Assembly (NCBI GenBank): GCA_011032825.1
Contig: JAADJZ010000022.1
Span: 62,001-126,000 of the forward strand
Source of the DNA: Massariosphaeria phaeospora
Taxonomy: Eukaryota; Ascomycota; Dothideomycetes; Pleosporales
Direction: 5' to 3'
Length of the DNA stretch: 64,000 bases
Numbering within the stretch: position 1 is the stretch's first letter; the number at the start of each line of letters is the position of its first letter. Of the stretch, positions 43,949 to 55,608 are shown piece after piece. A program made the translations under genes and the position numbers. The notes under the pieces were generated by a model. The model searched no databases, was not told where the DNA came from, and saw nothing but the letters and a program-made list of their open reading frames with translations.

Positions 43949-46520
43949 TATTAGAAATACTATAACAAAATAGCAAGAAAGTTTTAAGAGTACTTTAATA
44001 GGCACTACCAAAACTACATGCGAGCGCAAAAAGCGCTTAACTAACTTTTTGCTTTTAGGCAGAAGAAAATGTTCTTTTAAAAGTACAATAAAAAATTCAT
44101 GCGTTTTGCGTACAACGCAAAAATAACAAGCAACGTAGCTACATTAAAAAACTAGTACAAAGCAAAGCTTCGCGCTAATTTACAAAACAAAATAGTTAGC
44201 GTTATTATTTCTCTAGCATAGCAACTTTAGAACTTAATAAAGTAGGTTACTTAAATTGAAAAAAACCTAAACCGCGCGAAAGCAAACAACTAGTAGTAGA
44301 TAGTACTAAATTAATTAATAAGCAACACAAAAGCTATAAACTAGAAGCTAACAACTAAAGCTACTACCTAAGCAGTTCGCGCAGCTACTAACAACAAAAA
44401 AAAAAGCGAGCTAAATAAGCAAACAACGTAAAAATAACAAAACAACAAAAGAATTACTTTTGCTTCTAATGTAGTTTAGCAACTTACATGTTTAATAAAT
44501 GCGAGCTCGCAGCTCTAAAGAAGCTTAGTACAACTTGAAAAGCAACTTTTAAACTAGTTAAAACAACGGCAAGAGTTGAAAAGGTTTTTATATCTAAAAA
44601 CTCGAAAAACTAAACACTTCTAACCAAAAGCGCGGTTAAAAGTAGTAAAAAAAAAACACGGTTTCTTTATTAAATGAGTTTCTAAAGTTTCGCTAGCGCT
44701 AGCTAAATAGAAAACCACTTACAGTACATGCAATTATTAATTAATCTATTTTTGCTTTAGTAATGCTCGACTCTAAGTGCACTACCTATAGTTTTGTTAG
44801 TAAAAAGTTTTGTAAAAAAAACTGTTTTCTACGTATTTTAGTAAAAGAAAAGCTTGTAGTAGGCATTAGCGAACAAGTTGTTAAAGTTACAAAAGCTACT
44901 TAGTTTACAATAAACTTAAACAAGTACAAACAAATAGTTTAAGCGTACGTTATAACTAAAAATAACAAATACAATATTATTCTAAAGCGCTTATAAATAA
45001 ACGGAAGCTAGGTAACGCTAGCTTCGGCAAAAAAATCGATTTTTATCTATTTAACCAAAACACGCGTGCGAAGCTAAGAAAAAAAAAAGCCTAAACAAAA
45101 GCTTTAGCAAGTGTTTGCAGCTACGTTTAGAATAATAATGTAGTAGTTTAAAAAAAAAAAACTTTAGCGTTAAAATTTTCGCTGCGTTTATAGCGAACAT
45201 CTAGAAAACTTTTTAAACTAAAGTAGTAGTTAACCTACGCTTAACGCTGCTTAACTAGATAAAAAATTAGTATACAGCGTTTATGCAGTTTAAAGCTAAC
45301 AAATTTTTTTTTTACTAGAGCATAATAGACTACGGCATCAAACTAATTAAAAAGAACAAAAAAAAAGTAGAGGTTTTATAGAAACTTTTGTATAACATGT
45401 TTAAAAACAAACTGTTAGTTTTGCAAAAGCAGTTTACTGCGCATTTAAATTGCAGGTTTATTAGAGTAAGTTGCTTTTAAGCTAAAGCGCTAGTGTTGTT
45501 TGCAAAGAAACCTAGTAGAGAGCTACGCTTTTGCGTAGACTATCGAGCGCTTAACGCTATTACAAAAAAAAACTAATACCTGCTACTTTTAATTTACGAA
45601 ACTCTAAATTAGATTAGCTAAGCTAAATAGTTTACTAAGCTAAACGTTATCTAGGCTTTTTACAAAGTCTAGATTGCTAAAGAAAACAAGTAAAAAATAG
45701 CTTTCCGTACAAGATTTAAATTGTACGAATAAATAGTTTGCTTATTTAGCTTTGCTAACGCTTTAAGTACGTTTTAGCAGTTTATTAACTACACTTTGCG
45801 TAATTACATTAACGTTAACGCTTTTGCATACTTAGATAATGTACTTATTTACTTTAAAAGTTTTTAAAAGAACTACTAGCAACGTGTTAAAGAAGTTGTT
45901 AACAAGTTAAAAAAAGCGAGGTTACAACTTAATATTAAGAAATACAAGTTTAAAGTAACTAAAACTAAATACTTTAGTTTTATTATTAAAGTAAGCAAGG
46001 AAATTAGCATAGATCTAAAAAAAGTCCGCGCGATTTTTAAATAAAAAGCTTTAGCTTTAGTTAAAAAAGTGCAGAGCTTTGTTAGTTTTGCAAACTTTTA
46101 CTAGCAGTTTATTTGCGCTTTTTTTGCAATTGTTTCTCTACTAACAAAGTTAACAAAAAAAGCGTTGAATTTAGTTAAAAGCTTAAACAACAAAAAGCGT
46201 TTAACACGCTTAAAAAAAAGTTTATATCTAAGCTGTTATTAGCCTATTTTAACTTTAATTTAGAAACTGCTATTAAAGCGAACGCTTTAAGAATAGCTAC
46301 TAAAAAAGCGTTTTTTTAAAAAGCAAAAAACAACTTGTAGCAAGCAGTAGCTTACTACTTTGCTAAAATATTACTTGCAAAGTTTAACTACACTATTCAC
46401 AACAAAAAATTATTAGTAGTAATTAAATGTATTACTAAATAAAAAGCAAAGCTTAAAGTAGTGCTAAAGATTATAGTTTACACTAATTATAAAAACTTTT
46501 TGTACTTTACTACAGCGAGG

Positions 46521-46807
46521 TAAAAGAGAATCGCCAAAGATAGCTAGTTTTAATGTAAAATATAATAAATTCAATAGAGTTTATTTACAGCGCGAACAGA
46601 AAAGCTCTATATACTTTATAGTTAGTTAGCTTTTAGAGCACCTACGAAGCGCTTTTAAAAGCTATGTAAAAACTTAATACCGCAAAGCTTTCGTTAACTA
46701 GAAACTAGCAAGGCTTTTTTAAGTATCGTCGAAGCTGTTACGTACAGCGTTAATAGCTACTAAAGTTCTACAACCAAAGCAATTTATAAAGCTTTTAGCT
46801 TATTACA
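46521..46807 (-). repeat. 3' LTR of the inner Gypsy element
   Basis: It reads 5' TGTAATAAGCT at 46807 on the minus strand and ends TTTTA at 46521. An A-rich tract just inside (46808-46830) is the likely polypurine tract. Confidence 0.85.
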
Positions 46808-49800
46808 TAAGCTTTTTTTTTAATTTGTAGCAATTTACTTACTTCGTTAGCATTCTAGCGTTCTTTCTAAAGGCGTGCCGTTTTAAAAGTTTTTTAGCAA
46901 TTTTCCATCGGCGTTCTAGTAGACTGCCGAAAATTCTTGCTAAGTAGATAAAACTTTTGTGTTTTCGAGTTTTAGCGCTAGTTTCTATGTAAGCTAGTTA
47001 TAGCTAGTTTATTTAACCTAATATTCTAGCTTTTAGCTTCTTTTAACTTTCTTTTAGCGCTCGCTTGTAATGCGCTCAACTAGCTATTTTTACTCGCTTT
47101 CTACGGTAACGCTTTTTAAGCGCTAATTAAACACTGTCTAGCTCTCTAAAGAATTGCCTGCTGCGAGTCTAAGCTTATTTATTAGAAATATTAGATTTAT
47201 CTTAGAAAGTGTGTTTAAAACTACGTTGCCTAAAGACTTAACTTGTAAAACTATATATTTGCTATTTTTCTAGTTTAGTTTCTTGCTTAGGCGCTTATTA
47301 GAGATGTGTTTTTTGTATTGCAACTACACTTTATCTTCTACTCGAAGCAGCGGCGCTTTTTTTCTATGTTAATTTGCTTATTTTTTTTGCTTTTATTAAG
47401 CCTCCGCTATAGCAGCTTGCGCGAAGTTAATAACTTTTTTTATTTTTTTAGCTATTTTCGCTGCGCTTTGCTTAGAGTCTAGAGTTGCTTAGTAGAGCGT
47501 ATCCGCTTTCTTTTCTGCTTAGAGCTAGATTAAGTCTATTTCGTAACTATGCTAGAGAAAAAAAGAGCTTACTTTTGTCAACACTACTTTTTGTTCTTAA
47601 ATTGCAATTTGTACAATAGAGCATAGCTGCGCCTAGTTCTTCTAGTCCTAGTTTACAAACGGTTTTAAAATAGTTTCAATTGTTGAATTTGCTTTTTTTG
47701 TAGCTTCGTTAGTTTTTAGGTAAAAAGCTATAGATAGTTGCTTTACAATCTCAAGCTCTTTGCAAAGCGTTTTCTAGAATTTACTTACAAATTGTGCTTT
47801 TTAGTTAAAAACAATAGCGTTAGAGAGCTAGTAGTAGGCTACTACTTTTTTAATAAATACCTTTGCTACAGTTGCTGCGTTAATTTTTGCTATAGAAATT
47901 AAGATTATATTCTTGCTTAATTAGTTTGTAATAACTAGTAGATTCGTGCACTTTTTGCTTTTTAGCAGGTTAGTAATAAAGTCTATAAAAAGTTCTTTCT
48001 AGATTCTATCTAGAACAAAAGCGAGCAAAGAAAACTACTTTTTATTTTTTGCTATAGTTTCGCTCGTTTACATGCATCGCAGTTGGCAATGTACTATCAA
48101 ATATCTAAGCTTATTTCTAGCTAGAAGAAATTTCTTTTTAGAATATTATAAGTGTTTTTTTTGCTAAAGTGCCTTGCAATAAGCAAGTTGTAAGCTTCAA
48201 AAATCAATCTAGTGCGCAGTTGATATGTTTTTAGCACTTATTTCTTTTTTTAGTAAAAAAGCGCGTCGTTTTTAATAGCGCAATTTGCTAAAAACGCTTT
48301 TAATCAAAGGCTTAGAGAAAACTTCCTACAAGTACTTTTTTTAGTTTAGCTTTTTTTTACGGCTTCTAAGGCTTTCTAGTATAAATTGTTTTCTTAGACT
48401 TCTCTATTCTAAAGTTTATCTAAAAACAGCTTCTTTGCATTATTCTTAGAATTGTTTTTCGTGCTAGCATTTTTTTTCTATTTAGCAGCATTTTGTTTAA
48501 AACCTATAGCATTCTGCTTCTCAAAGCCTACACTTTCGATCTAAAGAGAAATATTCTGCTTTAAAACTTTTGCTACATTTGCTTTGTAGAAAGCATTAAG
48601 CTTACTAGCGAGTACATTTAGCGTTGAAATTAAAGTACTATAGAGCGAGAACGCGCGGATTACGCTTAGAGTTTTTTTTATAATGTTATTCTCGTTTAAC
48701 ACACTAGTTGGTTTGAGAAGTTAGAATTTACAGCTTTTCAGCCGAACATTGTTTTAGTTTTACAAAAAATCCTGCTCTTTTTGTAAAAAAGCGTTTGCTT
48801 TTTTATTAGCTGCTCTAGAGCAGTACACAAACTCTAGGTTGTATTTAAAAAAAATATTTGCTTAGCAAACATGTTGCTTTGTTAGTAACTTTGCTATAGT
48901 AAAGTATAGAAAGTTTTTGTAATTAGTGTAAACCGTAATTTTTAGCACTACTTTAAGCTTTGCTTTTTATTTAGTAATGCATTTAATTACTGCTAATAAT
49001 TTTTTATTGTAAATAGTGTAGTTGGACTTTGCGAGTAACATTTTAGCAAAGTAGTAAGCTACTGCTTGCTACAAGTTGTTTTTTGCTTTTTAAAAAAGCG
49101 CTTTTTTAGTAGCTATTTCCAAAGCGTTCGCTTTAATAGCAATTTTTAAATTAAAGTTAAAATAGGCTAATAATAGCCTAGATATAAACTTTTTTTTAAG
49201 CGTGTTAAACGCTTTTTGTTGTTTAAGCTTTTAACAAAATTCAACGCTTTTTTTGTTAACTTTGTTAGTAGAAAAACAATTGCAGAAAAGGCGCAAATAA
49301 ACTGCTAGTAAAAGTTTGCAAAACTAACAAAGCTTTGCACTTTTTTAACTAAAGCTAAAGCTTTTTATTTAAAAATCGCGCAGACTTTTTTTAGATCTAT
49401 GCTAATTTCCTTGCTTACCTTGATAATAAAACTAAAGTATTTAGTTTTAGTTACTTTAAACTTGTATTTCTTAATATTAAGTTGTAACCTCGCTTTTTTT
49501 AACTTGTTAACAACTTTTTTAACACGTTGCTAGTAGTTCTTTTAAAAACTTTTAAAGTAAATAAGTACATTATCTAAGTATGCAAAAGCGTTAACGTTAA
49601 TGTAATTACGCAAAGTGTAGTTAATAAACTGCTAAAACGTACTTAAAGCGTTAGCAAAGCTAAATAGGCAAACTATTTATTCGTACAATTCAAATCTTGT
49701 ACGGAAAGCTATTTTTTACTTGTTTTTTTTAGCAATCTAGACTTTGTAAAAAGCCTAGATAACGTTTAGCTTAGTAAACTATTTAGCTTAGCTAATCTAA

Positions 49801-52200
49801 TTTAGAGTTTTGTAAATCAAAGGTAGCAGGTATTAGTTTTTTTTTGTAATAGCGTTAAGCGCTCGATAGTCTACGCAAAAGCGTAGCTCTCTACTAGGTT
49901 TCTTTGCAAACAACACTAGCGCTTTAGCTTAAAAGCAACTTACTCTAATAAACCTGCAATTTAAATGCGCAGTAAACTGCTTTTGCAAAACTAACAGTTT
50001 GTTTTTAAACATGTTATACAAAAGTTCTTATAGAACCTCTACTTTTTTTTTGTTTTTTCTAATTAGTTCGATGCCGTAGTCTATTAGGCTTTGGTAAGAA
50101 AATAATTTGTTAGCCTTAGACTACATAAACGCTGTATACTAATTTTTTATCTAGTTAAGCAGCGTTAAGCGTAGGTTAACTACTACTTTAGTTTAAAAAG
50201 CTTTCTAAATGTCCGCTATAAACGCAGCGAAAATTTTAACACTAAAGTTCTTTTTCTTAAACTATTGCATTATTATTTTGAACGTAGCTGTAGACACTTG
50301 CTAGAGCTTTTGTCTAAGCTTTTTTCTTTTCTAGCTTCGCACGCGTATTTCGGTTGAATAAATGAAAATCGATTTCTTTGCCAAAGCTAGCGTTACCTAG
50401 CTTCCGTTTATTTATAAGCGCTTTAGAATAATATTGTATTCGTTATTCTTAGTTATAACGTACGCTTAAACTGTTTGTTTGTACTCGTTTAGGTTTATTG
50501 TAAATTAAGCAGCTTTCGTAACTTTAACAACTTGTTCGCTAATGCTTACTACAAGCTTTTCTTTTATTAAAATACGTAGAAAATAGTTTTTTTTACAAAA
50601 CTTTTTGCTAACAAGACTATAAGTAGTGCACTCAAAGTCGAGCATTGCTAAAGCAAAAATAAATTAATTAATAATTGCGTGTACTGTAAGTAGTTTCTCG
50701 TCTAGCTAGCGCTAGCAAAACTTAAAAAACTTATTTAATAAAGAAACCGTGTTCTTTTTCTACTACTTTTAACCGCGTTTTTGGTTAGAAGTGTCTAGTT
50801 TTCTAAGTTCTCAAACTCAAAAACTTTCTCAACTTTTGCTGTCGTTTTAACTAGTTTAGAAGTTGCTTTTTAAGTTATAGCGAGCTTCTTTAGAGCTGCG
50901 AGCTTATATTTATTAAACATGTAAGTTGCTAAACTACATTAGAAACAAAAGTAATTTTCTTGTTATTTCGTTATTTCTACGTTGTCTGCTTATTTGGCTC
51001 GCTTTTTTTTTTTATTGTTAGTAGCTGCGCGGACTGCTTAGGTAGTAGCTTTAGTTGCTAGTTGCTAGCTTCTAGTCTATAGCCTTCGTGTTGCTTATCG
51101 ATTAATTTGATACTATTTGCTACTAGTTGTTTGCTTTCGCGTAGTTTAGGTTCTTTTTAATCTAAGTAACCTATTCTATTAAGTCCTAAAGTTGCTATGC
51201 TAGAGAAACAATAACGCTAACTATTTTATTTTATAGATCGGCGCGAAGTCTTGCTTTGTACTAGTTCTTTAATGTAGCTACGTTGCTCGTTATTTTTGCG
51301 TCGTACGCAAAGCGCATGAATTTTTTATTGTACTTTTAAAAAAACATTTTCTTCTGCTTAAGAGCGAAAAGTTGGTTAAGCGCTTTCTGCGCTCGCATGT
51401 AGTTCTAGTAGTGCCTATTAAAATACTTTCAAAACTTTCTTGCTATTTCGTTACAATGTTTCTAATACTAGGCGAGTTTAGTAGTAGCTGCTTGCTTTGT
51501 TAAGCAGTTGTAGATATAGCCGCATAAGTTTCTAATTAGATTCTTGTTATTAAGCATCTTGTTCTCTACCTAGACTTTAAACTGTCCGTAGTTTAACCTT
51601 GTTCTATTAAACTAGGCTAGGTTAAGCATTTTGTTGCGTTTTGTAATTAGCGTAGAAGCTTTTAGAATAGTAAAAGAAGTTAGCGGTATTGCTAGCGCAG
51701 CTCTCTTTTTCTTTTAAAGAATTTGAACCTAATTTTGCAGTATTTCGATAAGTGCCTAAACTCTCGCACTTTCGTTATTAACTAGCTGCTTAGAATTTAA
51801 AAGTTCTGCAAGAACTAGCTTCGCTGCTAGTAGCTAATTGTTTGTTACTCTTTTAAGTAGTTTTATTACGAGTTTTGCAACGAATATTTTTATATATGTA
51901 GCTTTCGCTGTATTAAAACAAATTTCTTAAGTTTCTACATTAATTTCGTTGTTGTTTATTAGCTTTTGTAGAGCTTTTTTAATTGCTTTGCTACTTCGGC
52001 CTTCGCTTTCTAGCCTGCGAGCTTTTACAACTAGTATCTAGATATACTTATTCTAGGTACTATCTATCGTAGCAATTTAGTTTTAAAAACTTTTTTCGCT
52101 GCGTTGTAGAGTTTTTCGAAAGTTGCTTTTAACTTCTAAAAGTGTTGTACTCTTTAAAGATCTTACAATCTTCACTGCGTAGAAATTAATTAAATTCAAA

Positions 52201-52487
52201 TAAAAAGAAATCGCCAAAGATGGCTAGTTCTAATGTAGAATATAATAAATTCGATAGAGTTTATCTACAGCGCGAATAGAAAAGCTCTATATACTTTATA
52301 GTTAGTTAGCTTTCAAAGCACCTACGAAGCGCTTTTGAAAGCTATGTAAAAACTTAATACCGCAAAGCTTTCGTTAATCGAAAACTAGCGAAGCTCTTTT
52401 AGGTATCGTCGAAGCTGTTACGTACAACGTTAATAGCTACTAAAGTTCTACAACTAAAGCAATTCATAGAGCTTTTAGCTTATTACA
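52201..52487 (-). repeat. 5' LTR of the inner Gypsy element
   Basis: It has the same length (287 bp) and ends as the LTR at 46521-46807, with scattered transition differences. The sequence just inside (minus strand, TTTGAATTT) sits where a primer-binding site should be but is too decayed to match to a tRNA. Confidence 0.85.
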
Positions 52488-52783
52488 CGAGATTACTAAT
52501 AGAGCAACATGTTTGCTAAGCAAACATTTTTTTTAAATACAACTTAAAGTTTGTGTACCGCTTTAGAGCAGCTAATAAAAAAGTAAACGCTTTTTTACAA
52601 AAAAAGCAGAATCTTTTTTAAAACTAAAACAATGTTCGGCTGAAAAGCTGTAAATTTTAACTTTTCAAACTAACTAGTGTGTTAAACGAGAATAACATTA
52701 CAAAAAAACTCTAAGCGTAATTCGCGCGTTTCTGCTCTACGGCACTTTAGTTTTAATACTAAATGTACTTGCTAGTAAGCTTA

Positions 52784-53207
52784 ACGTACTTTACGAGTTC
52801 GCTACCTACACGAGTTCGCTGCCTACCGAATTTTACTAAGAAAAATCAATAATCTAGAGCTTAATAACTCTTAACCTACTTAATAAAATTCTCTAAAAAT
52901 TTAATATATTATTTCTGTATATATAAACTTTCTAGTTCTAAGATTACTAAGCTCTAGCTAGTCTAGAAAAGTAGATAGCATAGAGCGCACGAATAATTTA
53001 AGCTTTTCTTTAATAACTTTCTAAATACTAAAGTTGTAGCTTAGTAATCTAGAAATCTAAAAGTTTATATAGATGCAGCTTAGTAGTAAAAATTTTAAAG
53101 AATTTTATTAAGTAGGTTAAGAGTTATTAAGCTCTAGATTATTGATTTTCCTTAGTAAAATTTAGTAGGCGGCGAACTCGTGTAGGCAGCGAACTTGTAA
53201 AGTACGT
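52784..53207. mobile_element. 424-bp MITE with long terminal inverted repeats
   Basis: TA at 52782-52783 and 53208-53209 flanks it. Both ends begin ACGTACTTTAC with two 17-bp units of type CGAGTTCGCTRCCTACA. The inverted repeats extend over more than 100 bp with transition differences. The interior is AT-rich with no coding content. The uninserted target exists in the inner Gypsy copy near 48575-48610. Its ends match the pogo-type group, so it was probably mobilised by a transposase of that group. Confidence 0.88.
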
Positions 53208-55029
53208 TAATACTTTTTACAAAACAAATGTAGCAAAAGCTTTAGAGCAAAATATTTTCTTTTAGATTAGTGCAAGCTTTAAGAAGCAAAATGCTACAAG
53301 CTTTAAACAAAATGCTACTAAACAAAAAAAAAATGCTAGCACGAAAAACAATTTTAAGAATAATACAAAAAACTGTTGTTAGATAAACTTTAGAATAGAA
53401 GAGTTTAAAAAAACAATTTGTACTAGAAAGCCTTAGAGGCCGTAAAAAAAAGCTAAACTAAAGAAAGTACTCGTAGAAAGCTTTTTTTGAGCTTTTAATT
53501 AAAAGCGTTTTTAGCAAACTACGCTATCGAAAACAACGCGCTTTTTTATTAAAAAAAGAAATAAGTACTAAAAACGTATTAACTGCGTACTAGATTAATT
53601 TTTAGAGCTTATAACTTGCTTATTGCAAAGCACTTTAGCAAAAAGAATACTTATAATATTTTCAAAAGAAATTTCTTCTAGCTAGAGATAAGCTTGAATA
53701 TTTAATAGTACATTGCTAACTGCGATGCGTGTAAACAAGCGAAACTATAGCAAGAAATAAAAAGTAGCTTTCTTTGCTTACTTCTTGTCTTAAATAGAAT
53801 CTAGAAAGCATTGTTTATAGATTTTATTATAAACCTACTAAAAAGCAACGAATGTACAAACTTACTAGTTATTACAAACTAATTAAGCAAGAATATAATC
53901 TTGATTTTTATAGCGAAAATTAACGTAGCAACTGTAGCAAAGGTATTTATTGAGAAAGTAGTAGCTTACTACTAGCTTTCTAACGCTATTGTTTCTAACT
54001 AAAAAGCACAATTTGTAAGTAAATTCTAGAAAACGCTTTGCAAAAAGCTTGAAATTGTAAAGCAGCTATCTACAGCTTTTTACCTAGAAACCAACGAAGC
54101 TACGAAAAAAGCAAATTTAATAATTAAAACTATTTTAAGACCGTTTGTAAACTAAAACTAGAAAAACTAAGCGCAGCTATGCTCTATCGTACAAATTGCA
54201 ATCTAGAAATAAAAAATAGTATTAACAAAAGTAAGCACTTTCTTTCTGCAGCATAGCTATAAAATAGACTTAATTTAGCTTTAAGCAAAAAAAAAAGCGG
54301 ACACGCTTTACTAGGCAACTCTAGACTCTAAGCAAAGCGCAGCGAAAATAGCTAAAAAAATAAAAAAAGTTATTAACTTCGCGCAAGCTGCTATAGCGAA
54401 GGCCTAATAAAAGCAAAAAAAATAAGCAAATTAACATAAAAAAAAAGCGCTTTTGCTTTGAGTAGAGAACAAAGTCTAGTTGTAGTATAGCAAACACATT
54501 TCTAATAAGCGCTTAAGTAAGAAACTTAACTAAAAAAATAGCAAGTATACAGTTCTAGAAGTTAAATTTCTAAGCAATGTCGTTTTAAATACTCTACTAA
54601 AGATAAATCTAAATTTTTAATAAATAGGCTTAGACTCGTAGCAAACAATTCTTTGAAAAAATAGATAGTATTTAATTAGCGCTTAGAAAGCGTTATCGTA
54701 GAAAGCAAGTAGAAATAGCTAGTTAAGCGCATTACTAGCAAGCGCTAGAAAAAAGTTAAAAAAAGCTAAAAGCTAAAATATTAGGTTAAATAAACTAGCT
54801 ATAACTAGCCTACATAAAAACTAGCGCTAAAACTCGAAAATACAAAAGTTTTATTTACCTAGCAAGAATTTTCGGCAGCTTACTAGAACGCTAATAAGAA
54901 ATTGCTAAAAAACTTTCAAAACAGCACGCTTTTAGCAAGAACACTAGAACAAAAGCGAGCTTTTTAAAAATATCGCTAATAATAACTCAAAGAAAACTGC
55001 TTTTACTATAAGTTACAAAAAGAAACTTA

Positions 55030-55315
55030 TGTAATAAGCTAGAAGCTTAATAAAAAGCTTTAGTTGTAGAACTTTAGTAGCTATTAACGCTGTACGTAAC
55101 AGCTTCGACGATACCTAAAAAAGCCTCGCTAGTTTCTAGTTAACGAAAGCTTTGCGGTATTAAGTTTTTACATAGCTTTTAAAAGCGCTTCGTAGGTGCT
55201 TTAGAAGCTAACTAACTATAAAGTATATAAAGCTTTTCTATTCGCGCTGTAAATAAACTCTATCGAATTTATTACATTCTTTATCTAGAACCTGCTTTTT
55301 AAGCGATTTTTTTTA
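55030..55315 (+). repeat. 3' LTR of the outer Gypsy element
   Basis: It begins TGTAATAAGCT and ends near TTTTTTTA. It aligns end to end with the reverse complement of the two inner LTRs. An AAAAAGAAA tract precedes it. Confidence 0.8.
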
Positions 55316-55606
55316 AGTAGCTGCTAAAGCGTATACAGCGCCTTAGCTATTAAAGAAAGCGCGTAGTAAAAAGAGTTGAAAAAAAACGCAACTAGCTTTA
55401 CGGCGCTGTAAAAACTATAGTAATACAAAGCACAATGCTCAAACTTGCTAAAAAAATACAAAAAAAGCTTTTAAATCTAGCGCTAGCACGACGTACGCAG
55501 GTTCTTTGTTTAATAGCAATTAATTTAATGTTTTTTGAAATAAGTTGGTTGTGCTAAGAGATTTCTAGCTACTTAGTAATATTAGCTACTTAGTAATCGT
55601 TTACGT
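55316..55606 (+). mobile_element. Inverted left-end fragment of a pogo-type element
   Basis: The reverse complement matches the left ends of 17955 and 19827. Its terminus carries two ATTACTAAGTAGCTAAT-type units at a 17-bp period, then ACGT and TA at 55607-55608. Confidence 0.65.
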
Positions 55607-55608
55607 TA

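Larger units (their letters stand above)
46521..52487 (-). mobile_element. Complete RIP-decayed Ty3/Gypsy LTR retrotransposon (5967 bp), inverted inside its relative
   Basis: Two direct LTRs of 287 bp each (46521-46807 and 52201-52487) bound the element. The 5-bp target copies are CGAGG (46516-46520) and CGAGA (52488-52492), differing by one G-to-A. The minus strand carries the same gag-pol order as the outer copy, with reverse transcriptase at about 49990-49560 and integrase at about 48300-47400. The outer copy, joined across this insertion, reads continuously, as judged from the corresponding uninterrupted stretch at 48780-48960 of this element. Confidence 0.88.
43951..55315 (+). mobile_element. 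RIP-decayed Ty3/Gypsy retrotransposon (family 2, outer copy) split by an inverted copy and a MITE
   Basis: The element is read at 43951-46520 and 52488-55315 on the plus strand. Zinc knuckle at 44461-44502: C-x2-C-x4-Y-x4-C, with a stop in the first loop and Tyr for the usual His. Protease-like sequence lies near 44765-44890. Reverse transcriptase at about 45485-45860 includes [20 protein letters not shown] and YLDNVLIY at 45829. The RNase H remnant KLLVVIKCIT lies near 46405. The second half carries integrase remnants (53250-54250). A 3' LTR at 55030-55315 is preceded by a purine-rich tract. The 5' end is cut at 43951. Confidence 0.8.
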
